Assembly (NCBI RefSeq): GCF_005153485.1
Contig: NZ_CP039740.1
Coordinates: forward strand, 926,001-990,000
Reading direction: 5' to 3'
Source of the DNA: Pseudolabrys sp. FHR47
GTDB taxonomy: Bacteria; Pseudomonadota; Alphaproteobacteria; Rhizobiales; Xanthobacteraceae
Length of the DNA stretch: 64,000 nucleotides
The notes below the pieces were generated by a model. It saw only the letters and a program-made list of their open reading frames with translations, had not been told where the DNA came from and did not search any database. A program made the translations under genes and the position numbers. Within the stretch, counting starts at the first letter, position 1. Every line of letters begins with the position of its first letter. Below, in pieces: positions 15,497 through 25,639 of the stretch.

Positions 15497-16315
15497 CTAC
15501 AGATCGATGATCTGCCCCTCGCGCGCGGTCAGCGTGCCGGGGCGAGCGTCGGCGGCGTCGGCGGCCAGCGCGTCCATGAAGTCGTCGTCGTGCGACGGGT
15601 CGTGATGAAACAGGCAGAGGGTTTTGGCGCCGGCCTCATTGGCGAGCTTGACGCCACGATTCCAGGTCGAGTGGCCCCAGGTCTCACGGGTCTTTATTTC
15701 TTCCTCGGTGAAGGTCGCATCATAGACGATGAGATCGGCGTTGCGCGCCAGCGTCACCAGTTCGCGGTCGCGTCTGCCGGGGAAGCCGGACGTGTCGCTG
15801 ATCAGCGCGAACACCTTGCCGCCGTATTCGAGGCGATAGCCGCTGGCGCCGTCGGGATGGTCGAGCGGCGCGGTGTGCAGGACGATGCCGGGATGCGGCT
15901 TGAGCACGTCGCCCGAGACGAAGTCGTGATACTCGATGCCAGCGCGGAAGATCTCGACTTCGACTGGAAACAGCGGCGAACTCATGATCTTGCGCATCAC
16001 CTGCTCGACGCTGCCGTCGGGCAGCAGGTTGCCGGCCCAGATGCCGACCTTGTAGCCGTCGACGAAGAACGGCGCGAAGAATGGCAGACCGGTGACGTGG
16101 TCGAGATGGCAGTGGGTGAGGAAGATATCGGCATCGCGGCGCATACTATTTTTCACCAGCGCGTTGCCGAGCTGACGCAGTCCGGTGCCGGCGTCGAAGA
16201 TCAGCACATGGTCGCCGCAGTGGACCTCGATGCAGGGCGTATTGCCGCCGTAACGGATCGTGTCGGCGCCCGGGCAGGCGATGCTGCCCCTCACTCCCCA
16301 GAATCGTACGCGCAT
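15497..16315 (-). CDS. Metallo-beta-lactamase-fold hydrolase
   Basis: 272 aa starting MRVRFWGVRGSIACPGADT, a start typical of this MBL subgroup, with metal-binding motifs THCHLDHVTG (HxHxDH), the Asp of ALISDTSGFP and HHDPSHDD near the end. The frame is open 96 nt further upstream, but MRVRFWG is where relatives start. The subgroup resembles PhnP/RNase Z-like phosphodiesterases; the substrate is unknown. The 237-bp gap to the BTLCP gene shows nothing I can name. Confidence 0.85.
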   Translation of the reverse strand: MRVRFWGVRGSIACPGADTIRYGGNTPCIEVHCGDHVLIFDAGTGLRQLGNALVKNSMRRDADIFLTHCHLDHVTGLPFFAPFFVDGYKVGIWAGNLLPDGSVEQVMRKIMSSPLFPVEVEIFRAGIEYHDFVSGDVLKPHPGIVLHTAPLDHPDGASGYRLEYGGKVFALISDTSGFPGRRDRELVTLARNADLIVYDATFTEEEIKTRETWGHSTWNRGVKLANEAGAKTLCLFHHDPSHDDDFMDALAADAADARPGTLTAREGQIIDL

Positions 16316-16825
16316 GAAGTCCGCCGCCTTCGGTCGTTTCTTGGAATCATTTGCCCTGCATCCTAGCGGATCGCCAGGAAGGCTGCGGGGCTCCGGCCAT
16401 CGCGTGGCCAATGTGCCGCAGGATCGTTGGCCCCGGTGTGATGCCGATCACGGCAGACCGGCCGGCGGTCGGAATAAGCTTCAATTGGAAGGGATCGGGC
16501 GGATGCCGCGGTTCGGCGCCTTGGCGTGCGGCCAATAGGGCCCCGGAAAGGGAGGCCTTCGCGGGCGTCTCCGTAAAACGCATCGGCAGGTTGCAAATTC
16601 GGGCTCGGCGCAGCCCAATTTGTCGGCAGTTGCCGAAATGAGCCTGTTTGGCCCCCGATTAATGATAATTCCGCGATTTTCCGGATTTTCCCGGCGATTT
16701 TGCGGAGTGTATACTATAAACGACCTGTTAAAGACCCGACCCGCTGGCGCCGAGCCCAATTCTGGCAAGGTGGGCGAGCCGGGCGGTAATCCGATCTTAT
16801 CGCGGCCGTCGGGGCGGTCAGGGGC
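16316..16825. other. Intergenic region upstream of the type I secretion operon
   Basis: 510 bp without a convincing gene. A TATACT -10-like box at 16710-16715 is followed by an A/T-rich stretch, but the -35 position is weak. The region around 16640-16720 is noticeably AT-richer than its surroundings and is the likely promoter area for the operon starting at 16826. The rest shows short frames in all directions with no recognisable protein. Confidence 0.4.
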
Positions 16826-19800
16826 ATGTTACGCGAAACGGATGTGTTCGACGCGCAAGGCTTCGCGTTCGCCGATATGGGCGAGCCGAAGGCGCCGGCG
16901 CTCGTCACCGTGGAGCAAGGCGCGCATGGCGCGACCGCCACGATCGCCGACGCGCATCTGCTGTTCAATTCGGACTTCACCCGCAGCGGCAACGACCTTC
17001 ATATCGACGGCCACAGCGGCGACCGCGCCATTGTTAGCGACTACTTCGGTATCGGCGAACGGGCCTCGCTGATGTCTCACGAAGGCGCGCGCCTGTCGCC
17101 CGATCTGGTCGAAGCGCTGACGAAGTCGGTCGCGCCGCATCAATATGCGCAGGCCACGCCGCCGGCCCCCGCGGCAAGCGATGCGGTCGGCCGCGTCGTC
17201 ACCGCAAGCTCCGACTCGACCATCCTGCGCAATGGCGTACCGGTTACGGTGCGTCCGGGCGATCCCGTGCTGCGCGCCGATGTGCTGCAGACCGCGGGTG
17301 GCACCATGGCCGTCACCTTCAACGATGGCTCGACACTCAACCTGACCGCCAATACGCGGATCGTGGTCAGCGAGTTCATCTATTCGCCGAGCAACACGGG
17401 CAACTCGCAACTGCTCGACCTGATCCAGGGCTCGCTCACCTTCATTTCCGGCGAAGTCGCGCATTCCGGTGACATGCGCATCGGCACGCCGGTCGCGACC
17501 ATGGGCATCCGTGGCACCGTCGGCGGCGTCACCACGGCGAGCGATGGCACCGTGCAGTTCTACGTGTCGCAGAGCGCGACCGGCGCGGTTATCATCAATC
17601 AGCAGGGCCAGATCATCGCCAACGTCGTGCAGGACGGCCCGCTCATCGTGGTGCGGCCGGTCGGACCGCTGCAGGTCGTCGCCGACGAGATTCAGAAATC
17701 TCCGGCGCAGCTCGCCCTCGAACTCCAGGCGCTGCAGCAGATCGTCAACATCAAGGCGATCGGCGACCAGTTGCTGCAGCAGTTCTTCCAGCAGCAGCAA
17801 CAGCAAAGTCCCAACCCACAATCGCCGCAAGGCGGGCCGCACACCCAGATTCCGGTCGACGACAGATTTAAGATCACGCTGTTCCAGGACAATCCGGGCA
17901 ATAACGGCACTGTCACGCCGCTGACGCACGCCGTCATCGAAACCCTCATCAAGGACCCGGACGGTCCGCCGACCATCACGGTGCCGCTTCCGGTGAATTT
18001 GCCGCCGGTTACATTCGCGCCCTTGTCGTTGACCACGGCGGAAGACACGCCGCTCGTCTTCGGCGGTTCGAGAGCCATTTCCATCGTCGATAATGACAGT
18101 TCGACCCTGACCGTTACCTTGTCGGTGACGAACGGCGTGCTCAGCCTCGGCAATGTCGCCGGGTTGACGTTCAGCGCCGGTGACGGTGCTAACGATGGCG
18201 CGATGACCTTCAGCGGCTCGCCGGCGGCGATCGCCGCCGCCCTGAACGGCCTCACTTATACGCCGTCGCAGGATTACAACGGCCCGGCCACCTTGAGCAT
18301 TTCGGCAGGTGACGGCAACTCGGCGCTGTTGTCGACGACGGTAACTCTCAACGTCACCGCCGTGAACGACGCGCCGGTGCTGAATTACTTCAACTTCAAT
18401 GTGAGCGGCGATGACCCGGTCGTTCTGACGTCGAGCGATTTCAGCGTTACCGATCCCGACGGCCCGAACGTGATCTTCACGGTGACGAACGTTACTGGCG
18501 GCGAGTTCGTGGTCGATTCAGGGTCGAACAACCTGTTCTCGATACAGTCGTTCCAGCAGGGGCCGGTGACGTTCACGGCCGACGACATCGCGAACGGTCG
18601 CGTGAAGTTCGTGCCGGACGGCAGCGGCGACCCGGTGAGCTATTCGGTCTCCGTCAGCGATGGCATCGATTCGAGCTCCGCGGTCGAGGATCATCTGCCG
18701 GTGGCGAAGGGTGTGTCGGCCGATGTCGTCGCGGGGACGGCGGCGTCGTCATATAACCTGGTCTTTATTCTCGATGTTTCGGGAAGTATGGGTTCCGAGG
18801 TGTCGCAAGGCGTATCCCGTCTCGATCTGGCCAAGCAGGCGATTGAGAACCTTCTTGAATCCAGTTCGGTTCCGATCAACCAGGTCATGGTGGTCGCCTT
18901 TGACGGCCAGGCCTATGTCTACGATGTTGATGGCAATCACTGGGTCAGCGCCGCGCAGGCCAACCAGTACGTTCAGTCGCTCCAGCCGGGAGGCGGCACC
19001 TATTACGACACGGCGCTCGATGCAGTCGCCGACAATTGGGGGCAGGGCCCGAGCTCCGCGTCGAAAACGGTCGCTTATTTCATCTCCGACGGCGAGCCGA
19101 GTTCCGGTCACGGTGCGAATGCGGGAACCTGGGAGTCGTTCCTGCAAAGCAATAACGTCGACATTTCCTACGCGATTGGCATCAGCACCAATGTGAACGA
19201 TGCGGACCTTGCGCCGATCGCCTGGAGTTCGACCAACCCGAACTTCGCGCCCATCGTGATCGATTCGGCGACAGATCTTAACGACACGCTGCAAGGCACT
19301 TTCGTCGCGACCCATAACATTTTCGACGATGGCGCAGATTTCGGCGGCGATGGCGGCCGCATCCTGTCGATCGCCGTCGATGGTCAGACCTATACCTGGG
19401 ACGGCCTCAATACGGTGTCGTCGAGTTCGCAGGCGCAGTGGAGCCATACCGCTTCCTCGCTCACGGTAACGACGGCGCTCGGCGGCATTCTCACCTTCTA
19501 TTTCGGCGACGAAGGCCAGGCCCATCAAGCCGGTGACTGGACCTATACGCCGCCGGACAATGTCGATCATTCGAGCAACGAGGTGTTCCGATATACCCTC
19601 GTGGACAATGACGGCGACAAGGCGAGCGCCAGCATCACGGTGCATGTCTACGATCAGGACGGGCCGAACCCGTCGAATGACAGCGTGTTCACCAATGCAA
19701 GCGGCTCTTTCGACATTCCGGACTGGGTTCTGCTGCGGAACGACAACGATCCCGATGGCTTCCTGTCCGTGGAAACGGTGAGCAATGCCGCGGCACCGAT

Positions 19801-20347
19801 TTCGGCTTCCCACTGCGACGATCAGGTGACCGTCGATCTGAACGGCCTCGCCGGCGACAACCGAACTTTCACTTACACGGTTTCCGACACCCGTTTGACG
19901 GACAGCGCCACCGTTACGGTGACGCAGGCCGCCAGTCTCGATCAGTCGCAATCCACCGACGACCGCATCCTTGTCGCCGCCAGTGCGTCCATCATGATCG
20001 GCGGCAGCGGCAACAATGTCCTGATCGGCAGTGACGGCAATGATGCCATGACAGGCAATGGCGGCTCCGACGCCTTCGTTTTCCAGCCGGGCGGCGGCGA
20101 GGATAGGATCGAAGACTTCTCCGGCCACGCCGGTCAGGGCGACGTCATCGCGCTCGACGGCTTCAGTTTCTCAAGCTTCAATGAATTGAAGCAAAATGCC
20201 GACATCACCGACATCGGGCAGGACGGCCATCACACGACTCTGATCGACTTTGGCGGCGGCGACACGATCACTCTGGTCGACGTCGATCCCAATCAGCTCA
20301 CGGCCGCGGATTTCATCTTCCACCCGGCCCAGTATAATATCGGCTGA
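16826..20347 (+). CDS. Large type I secreted FecR/VWA/RTX-like surface protein
   Basis: 1173 aa. Approximate order: a unique N-terminal 110 residues; a FecR-like domain (120-275: GRVVTASSDSTILRNGVPV to MGIRGTVGGV); a Gln-rich linker near 320-340; cadherin/Ig-like repeats rich in Thr, Asn and Asp (about 395-620); a von Willebrand A domain with intact MIDAS (FILDVSGSMGSE, about 647-830); another beta-rich domain; and a C-terminal RTX-like block (IGGSGNNVLIGSDGND, GNGGSDAFVFQPGGGEDRI) ending LTAADFIF, as in C-terminal type I secretion signals. It has no Sec signal. Its stop overlaps the start of the ABC exporter gene, which is strong evidence that it is the exported substrate. Probably an adhesin or biofilm matrix protein. 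Confidence 0.85.
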   Translation: MLRETDVFDAQGFAFADMGEPKAPALVTVEQGAHGATATIADAHLLFNSDFTRSGNDLHIDGHSGDRAIVSDYFGIGERASLMSHEGARLSPDLVEALTKSVAPHQYAQATPPAPAASDAVGRVVTASSDSTILRNGVPVTVRPGDPVLRADVLQTAGGTMAVTFNDGSTLNLTANTRIVVSEFIYSPSNTGNSQLLDLIQGSLTFISGEVAHSGDMRIGTPVATMGIRGTVGGVTTASDGTVQFYVSQSATGAVIINQQGQIIANVVQDGPLIVVRPVGPLQVVADEIQKSPAQLALELQALQQIVNIKAIGDQLLQQFFQQQQQQSPNPQSPQGGPHTQIPVDDRFKITLFQDNPGNNGTVTPLTHAVIETLIKDPDGPPTITVPLPVNLPPVTFAPLSLTTAEDTPLVFGGSRAISIVDNDSSTLTVTLSVTNGVLSLGNVAGLTFSAGDGANDGAMTFSGSPAAIAAALNGLTYTPSQDYNGPATLSISAGDGNSALLSTTVTLNVTAVNDAPVLNYFNFNVSGDDPVVLTSSDFSVTDPDGPNVIFTVTNVTGGEFVVDSGSNNLFSIQSFQQGPVTFTADDIANGRVKFVPDGSGDPVSYSVSVSDGIDSSSAVEDHLPVAKGVSADVVAGTAASSYNLVFILDVSGSMGSEVSQGVSRLDLAKQAIENLLESSSVPINQVMVVAFDGQAYVYDVDGNHWVSAAQANQYVQSLQPGGGTYYDTALDAVADNWGQGPSSASKTVAYFISDGEPSSGHGANAGTWESFLQSNNVDISYAIGISTNVNDADLAPIAWSSTNPNFAPIVIDSATDLNDTLQGTFVATHNIFDDGADFGGDGGRILSIAVDGQTYTWDGLNTVSSSSQAQWSHTASSLTVTTALGGILTFYFGDEGQAHQAGDWTYTPPDNVDHSSNEVFRYTLVDNDGDKASASITVHVYDQDGPNPSNDSVFTNASGSFDIPDWVLLRNDNDPDGFLSVETVSNAAAPISASHCDDQVTVDLNGLAGDNRTFTYTVSDTRLTDSATVTVTQAASLDQSQSTDDRILVAASASIMIGGSGNNVLIGSDGNDAMTGNGGSDAFVFQPGGGEDRIEDFSGHAGQGDVIALDGFSFSSFNELKQNADITDIGQDGHHTTLIDFGGGDTITLVDVDPNQLTAADFIFHPAQYNIG

Positions 20348-22101
20348 TGCAAGCCGGACCCCGGTCAACCAAGCCCCGTTCCGAACTCTCGGATGCGCTC
20401 GCGGCCTGCCGCGGCGCATTCGTCGGCACCGGGCTAATCTCGGGCATGAGCAACATCCTCATGCTCACCGGCGCCCTGTTCATGCTCGAGGTCTATGACC
20501 GCGTGCTTCCCAGCCGCAGCGTGCCGACCCTCGTGGGCCTGTTTATTCTCGTCGTCGTTCTGTTCGCCGCGCTCGGCGTGCTCGATGCCATCCGCTCCCG
20601 TATTCTGGCCCGCGTCGGCGCCGCGCTCGATGAATCCCTGAGCGGTCGGGTCTACGACACTCTGGTCCGTTTGCCCCTGCGTATCGGTACGCGCGGCGAC
20701 GGCAACCAGCCGCTGCGCGATCTCGACGCCGTGCGTTCCTATCTGTCCGGGCTCGGCCCGGTGGCGCTGTTCGACCTGCCCTGGATTCCGCTCTATCTTG
20801 CCATCTGCTTCGTCTTCCACCCGCTCATCGGTCTCACGGCGCTCGGCGGCGCTATCATTCTCGTCGCGCTGACGGTGGCGACCGAGATGATGACGCAGGC
20901 GCCGTCGAAGGCGGCGATGGAGGCGGCGGCCGCGCGCAGCAACATCGCGGAGTCGAGCCGGCGTAATGCCGAGGCGCTGATCGCCATGGGTATGCTGCCG
21001 CGCCTGGCGGCGCGCTGGGCCAGGGCCAACGGCGCTTATCTGTCAAACCAGCAGCGGACCAGCGACATCGGCGGCGGCCTCGGCGCAGCGTCGAAGGTGC
21101 TGCGCATGCTGCTGCAATCGGCCGTGCTCGCGGTCGGTGCCTGGCTGGTCATCAATCAGCAGGCGAGCGCCGGCATCATCATCGCCAGCTCGATCCTCAG
21201 CGCGCGGGCGCTGGCGCCGGTCGATCTGGCCATCGCCAACTGGAAAGGCTTCGTCGCCGCGCGGCAGAGCTGGAAACGTCTGAACAATCTGCTCGAGGCG
21301 ATGCCGGCGCCGCAGCAGCCCATGGCGTTGCCGGCGCCGTCGCACCGGCTCATTGTCGAAGGCGTCGCCGCCACCGCGCCGGGCACCAACAAAGTGTTGG
21401 TGCAGGAGGTTGGGTTCAAGCTGGAAGCCGGGCAGGGCCTCGGTATCATCGGACCGAGCGGCTCGGGCAAGTCGTCGCTGGCGCGCGTTCTGGTCGGCGT
21501 GTGGCCGTCTGCGCGCGGCAAGGTGCGGCTCGACGGTGCCGCCCTCGATCAGTGGTCGCCGGAGCAACTGGGCCCGCATATCGGCTATCTGCCGCAGGAC
21601 GTCGAGCTGCTCGCCGGCACGGTCGCGGAGAACATCGCCCGCTTCGAGGACAAGCCGGAAGCCGAAGCCGTCATTGCCGCCGCCAAAGCCGTCGGCGTCC
21701 ACGAAATGATCGTGGCGCTGCCGCAAGGTTACGAGACGCCGGTCGGCGACCACGGCGAGTCTCTGTCAGCCGGGCAGGCGCAGCGCGTCGCGCTCGCCCG
21801 CGCCGTCTATCGCAATCCGTTTCTGGTAGTGCTCGACGAGCCGAACTCACATCTCGATGCCGAGGGCGACACCGCATTGACACGCGCCATCCTCGGCATC
21901 CGCGAGCGCAAGGGCATCGTCGTCGTCATCGCCCATCGGCCGAGCGCGATCGCGGGCGTCGATCAGATTCTCGTGCTCAATCAGGGGCGCGTGCAGGCCT
22001 TCGGACCGAAGGACGAAGTGCTGGCCAAGGTGTTGCAGCGCCCGCCCGGTGTCGCCGCGGCGACGCCGATCAACGCGCGGTCGGAAGGGCAGGCGTCATG
22101 A
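20347..22101 (+). CDS. Type I secretion ABC exporter (PrtD family)
   Basis: 584 aa. The N-terminal half is an ABC exporter membrane domain whose opening resembles PrtD/AprD (GLISGMSNILMLTGALFMLEVYDRVLPSRS). The C-terminal nucleotide-binding domain has Walker A GPSGSGKSS, signature LSAGQAQRVALARA, Walker B VVLDEPNSHLDAEGD and the H-loop IAHRPS. There is no C39 peptidase domain, so it should recognise a C-terminal secretion signal, as the upstream protein offers. Start and stop overlap both neighbours (TGATG and ATGA). Confidence 0.93.
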   Translation: MQAGPRSTKPRSELSDALAACRGAFVGTGLISGMSNILMLTGALFMLEVYDRVLPSRSVPTLVGLFILVVVLFAALGVLDAIRSRILARVGAALDESLSGRVYDTLVRLPLRIGTRGDGNQPLRDLDAVRSYLSGLGPVALFDLPWIPLYLAICFVFHPLIGLTALGGAIILVALTVATEMMTQAPSKAAMEAAAARSNIAESSRRNAEALIAMGMLPRLAARWARANGAYLSNQQRTSDIGGGLGAASKVLRMLLQSAVLAVGAWLVINQQASAGIIIASSILSARALAPVDLAIANWKGFVAARQSWKRLNNLLEAMPAPQQPMALPAPSHRLIVEGVAATAPGTNKVLVQEVGFKLEAGQGLGIIGPSGSGKSSLARVLVGVWPSARGKVRLDGAALDQWSPEQLGPHIGYLPQDVELLAGTVAENIARFEDKPEAEAVIAAAKAVGVHEMIVALPQGYETPVGDHGESLSAGQAQRVALARAVYRNPFLVVLDEPNSHLDAEGDTALTRAILGIRERKGIVVVIAHRPSAIAGVDQILVLNQGRVQAFGPKDEVLAKVLQRPPGVAAATPINARSEGQAS

Positions 22102-23408
22102 GCCCGCAGCCAAACTCGGCGGCGCGCGCCTCGATCCGGCGACATCTGATCGTCGGCCTGATGATTGTGGTCCTGCTCGGCGGTGGCGTCGGCGGCTGGG
22201 CGGCGACGGTGAAACTGTCGGGTGCGTTGATTGCGCAAGGCTCGGTGGTGGTCGACCAGAACGTACAGAAGGTCCAGCATCCGACGGGCGGCATTGTCGG
22301 CGAACTGCGTGTGCGCGACGGCGATCACGTCAAGGCCGGCGACATACTGGTGCGCCTCGACGAAACGGTGATGCGCGCCAACCTGGCGATCGTCGCCAAG
22401 GGGCTCGATCAGCAACTGGCGCGCAAGGCGCGGCTCGAGGCCGAGCGCGACGGTGTTGAAGCCATCGCCTTCCCGACCGATCTGGTGGCGCGCAGCAAGG
22501 ACCCCGACATCGCCGCGACGCTCACCAGCGAGCAGAAGCTGTTCGAATTGCGCCGTACCGAGCGCACCGGCCAGAAGGCGCAACTGAGCCAGCGCGTCGC
22601 CCAACTCGAGCAAGAGATCGGCGGCATCGAGGCGCAGCAGGCCGCTAAGGCCCAGGAACTCGACCTGATTGCCCGTGAACTTGCCGGCGTGCGGGACCTT
22701 TACAACAAGAACCTGGTGCAGCTCTCGCGCCTCACCCAGCTCGAGCGCGAAATGGCGCGGCTCGGCGGCGAGCGGGCGCAGCTCATTGCGGTCGCGGCGC
22801 AATCGAAAGGCAAGATCGCCGAAATCAGATTGCAGATCATCCAGATCGACCAGAACCTGTCGAGCGAGGTCGCCAAGGAATTGCGCGAGACCGACGGCAA
22901 GATCGGCGAGTTCGTCGAGCGCAAGATCACCGCCGAGGATCAGTTGCGCAGGATCGACATCCGCGCGCCGCAGACCGGCTTCGTGTTCCAGTCGTCGGTG
23001 CATACGATCGGCGGCGTGATCACCGCGTCCGATCCGATTATGTATATCGTGCCCGACAACGACCGGCTGCAGGTCGAGGCCAAGGTGCAGCCGCAGGACA
23101 TCGCCCAGGTCAAGGTCGGTCAGCCCGCGGTGCTGCGCTTCTCGGCCTTCGATACCCGTACCACGCCGGAGATCGACGGCGAGGTGACGCGCGTGTCGGC
23201 CGACACCTCGACCGATCAGCGCACCGGCTTGAGCTATTACACCATCCGTATCGGCTTGCCGCCGGAGGAACTGAAGAAGCTTGGCGAATTGAAGCTCCTG
23301 CCCGGCATGCCGGTCGAGGCCTTCGTGCAGACCGGTGAGCGCACCGTTATCTCCTATCTGATGAAGCCGCTCTACGATCAGTTCATGCGCGCCTTCCGCG
23401 AGAAGTGA
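22098..23408 (+). CDS. HlyD-family periplasmic adaptor of the type I system
   Basis: 436 aa: one N-terminal transmembrane helix (HLIVGLMIVVLLGGGVGGWA), a biotinyl-lipoyl half-motif (GGIVGELRVRDGDHVKAGD), a long coiled coil rich in Glu/Gln/Leu (about residues 90-280) and a beta-barrel region (QVEAKVQPQDIAQVKVGQPA). It bridges the inner-membrane ABC exporter and an outer-membrane TolC-type channel, which is not encoded in this window. The ATG overlaps the exporter stop codon by four bases. Confidence 0.93.
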   Translation: MSPQPNSAARASIRRHLIVGLMIVVLLGGGVGGWAATVKLSGALIAQGSVVVDQNVQKVQHPTGGIVGELRVRDGDHVKAGDILVRLDETVMRANLAIVAKGLDQQLARKARLEAERDGVEAIAFPTDLVARSKDPDIAATLTSEQKLFELRRTERTGQKAQLSQRVAQLEQEIGGIEAQQAAKAQELDLIARELAGVRDLYNKNLVQLSRLTQLEREMARLGGERAQLIAVAAQSKGKIAEIRLQIIQIDQNLSSEVAKELRETDGKIGEFVERKITAEDQLRRIDIRAPQTGFVFQSSVHTIGGVITASDPIMYIVPDNDRLQVEAKVQPQDIAQVKVGQPAVLRFSAFDTRTTPEIDGEVTRVSADTSTDQRTGLSYYTIRIGLPPEELKKLGELKLLPGMPVEAFVQTGERTVISYLMKPLYDQFMRAFREK

Positions 23409-25621
23409 GCATGGCGATCGTCCGACGTTTCGGTCGCTGGTTCGGCATCGGTCGGGCGGTGAGTCTTGCCCTCCTGGCGGCGCTCGTCATGTTGCGCATC
23501 GCCGATCCGGCGCCGCTCGAAGCGCTGCGCAGCCGGACCTTCGATCTCTACCAGCGCATCAAGCCGCGCGAGGCGGCCTTGCGCCCGGCGGTGATTGTCG
23601 ACATCGACGAGGCCAGCCTCAAGGCTCTCGGCCAATGGCCGTGGCCGCGCACCTTGCTCGCCGATCTCAACACCAGGCTGACGCGCCTCGGCGCCGCCGT
23701 GATCGCCTACGATATCATCTTCGCCGAGCCCGACCGCATGTCGCCAGCGGTCGCTGCCGACAGCTTCCGTAATCTCGACGCGGCGACGCGCGATGAACTG
23801 CGCAAGCTGCCGGACAACGACGCCGTGTTCGCCGAGGCCATGCGGCAATCGCGCGTCGTGCTCGGCGAGTCCGGCCATCATCTGCCGGATGGCGCGGCCA
23901 AGCCGCCGCAAGTCGGCTTCGCCATGATGGGACCGGACCCGCGCCGCTTCCTGCTCAATTATCCCGGCCTGATCGGCAACCTGCCGGTGCTGGAGCAGGC
24001 GGCGGCCGGCCGCGGCATGCTGACCATGCGGCCTGAGCCTGACGGCATCGTGCGCCGCGTGCCGATGCTGATGATCGCGCAGGACACGCTGATGCCGGCG
24101 ATGACGCTGGACATGCTGCGCGTCGTGACGCGGGCGTCTGCCTTCCGCGTCAACGGCGATCCGGCCGGCGTGCGCAGCGTCGCCATTCCGGCGCTCGATA
24201 TTCCGACCGACGGCCAGGGCCAGCTCTGGATTCATTTCGCGCCTTACGACGCCAACCGCTACGTGTCGGCGAAGGACGTGCTCGAAGGCCGCGTGCCGCT
24301 GGAGCGCATCGCGCGCAAGCTGGTGCTGGTCGGTACCTCCGCCGTGGGCTTGCGCGACATCAAGGCAACGCCGATCGATCCGGCGATGTCCGGCGTTGAG
24401 GTCCATGCGCAAGTGCTGGAGAGCATCCTGTCGAAATCGGTGCTGGCGCGGCCCGGCTATGCCATCGGCGCCGAGCTGGTGACCGCCGTTCTGTTCGGCC
24501 TCACGATCATTGCACTCGGCCCGATCCTCGGCGCGGCGATGATGGTCGGCCTCGGCGCGCTGGTCGCAGCGGCGATCGTCGCCGGCTCGTGGTATCTGTT
24601 CGCGCAACAGCGCATGATGCTGGACGCGACCTTTCCGTTGCTCGCCACCTTCCTGATCTACCTGACGCTGATCTTCACCAACTATTTCCGCGAGCAGTTG
24701 CAGCGCCACCGCATCCGTACCGCCTTCGGCCAGTATCTGTCGCCGGAACTGGTGTCGCAGCTGGCGCATTCACATGAGACGCTGACGCTCGGCGGTGAAG
24801 ACCGCACCATGTCGATCATGTTCTCGGACGTGCGCGGCTTCACCACCATTTCCGAATTGTACAAGGACGATCCGCAGGGCCTCACCACCCTGATGAACAA
24901 CTTTCTGACGCCGCTGACCAACGCCATCATCGAGAACCAGGGCACCATCGATAAATATATCGGCGACGCCATCATGGCGTTCTGGAATGCGCCGCTGCAC
25001 GATGCGAACCACGAGGCCCACGCCTGCGCGGCGGCGCTGGAGATGCTGCGCCGGGTCGAAGTGCTCAACGAACAGCGTGAAAAGGAAGCAGCGGCCACAG
25101 GCCAGCGCTTCATCCCGATCAAGATCGGGGTCGGCATCAACACCGGCCGCTGCGTCGTCGGCAATATGGGGTCGGACCTGCGCTTCAACTATTCGGTGCT
25201 CGGCGATGCCGTGAACCTCGCTTCGCGGCTCGAAGGCCAGTCCAAAAACTACGGCGTCGGCATCATCATCGGCAGCGGCACTGCCAAGGCGATCGGCGAC
25301 AAATTCGCCACGCTGGAACTCGACAAGATCACGGTGAAGGGCAAGACCGAGCCCGAGACGGTCTACACCGTGCTGGGCGCCGCCGATGTTGCGCGCAGTG
25401 AGCCGTATCTGCAGCTGCGCCGGGTGTTCGGCGAGATGCTGGCAGCCTATCGCAGCCAGGATTTCGACGCTGCCGAGCGGATGATCCTGCGCTGCCGCGA
25501 GGCGGTGCAGCCCTTCGGGCTCGACCGACTCGTCGATATCTACACCTTGCGCATCGCCGGCTTTCAGAAGGAAGCCCCGCCCGCGGACTGGAACGGGGTG
25601 TTCGCGCTGGATACGAAGTAG
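23405..25621 (+). CDS. CHASE2-domain adenylate/guanylate cyclase
   Basis: About 738 aa. An N-terminal membrane segment and a CHASE2 sensory domain (RPAVIVDIDEASLKALGQWP, RTLLADLNTRL) are followed by three hydrophobic helices (about 350-425) and a class III cyclase domain: MFSDVRGFTTIS and YIGDAIMAFWN supply the two metal Asp residues, then GVGINTGRCVVGNMGSDLRF and YSVLGDAVNLASRLEG. CHASE2 lies in the periplasm. GTG at 23405 overlaps the hlyD stop; ATG at 23411 is an equally good start. Coupling to a secretion operon is notable: it could make cAMP in response to an outside signal and tune the system. Confidence 0.9.
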   Translation: MSMAIVRRFGRWFGIGRAVSLALLAALVMLRIADPAPLEALRSRTFDLYQRIKPREAALRPAVIVDIDEASLKALGQWPWPRTLLADLNTRLTRLGAAVIAYDIIFAEPDRMSPAVAADSFRNLDAATRDELRKLPDNDAVFAEAMRQSRVVLGESGHHLPDGAAKPPQVGFAMMGPDPRRFLLNYPGLIGNLPVLEQAAAGRGMLTMRPEPDGIVRRVPMLMIAQDTLMPAMTLDMLRVVTRASAFRVNGDPAGVRSVAIPALDIPTDGQGQLWIHFAPYDANRYVSAKDVLEGRVPLERIARKLVLVGTSAVGLRDIKATPIDPAMSGVEVHAQVLESILSKSVLARPGYAIGAELVTAVLFGLTIIALGPILGAAMMVGLGALVAAAIVAGSWYLFAQQRMMLDATFPLLATFLIYLTLIFTNYFREQLQRHRIRTAFGQYLSPELVSQLAHSHETLTLGGEDRTMSIMFSDVRGFTTISELYKDDPQGLTTLMNNFLTPLTNAIIENQGTIDKYIGDAIMAFWNAPLHDANHEAHACAAALEMLRRVEVLNEQREKEAAATGQRFIPIKIGVGINTGRCVVGNMGSDLRFNYSVLGDAVNLASRLEGQSKNYGVGIIIGSGTAKAIGDKFATLELDKITVKGKTEPETVYTVLGAADVARSEPYLQLRRVFGEMLAAYRSQDFDAAERMILRCREAVQPFGLDRLVDIYTLRIAGFQKEAPPADWNGVFALDTK

Positions 25622-25639
25622 GGCGTGGGCACAGAGGTC

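Noticed and set aside
14660..16366. 568-aa plus-strand frame
   Set aside because: Shadow of the BTLCP and metallo-beta-lactamase genes, both with catalytic motifs on the minus strand.
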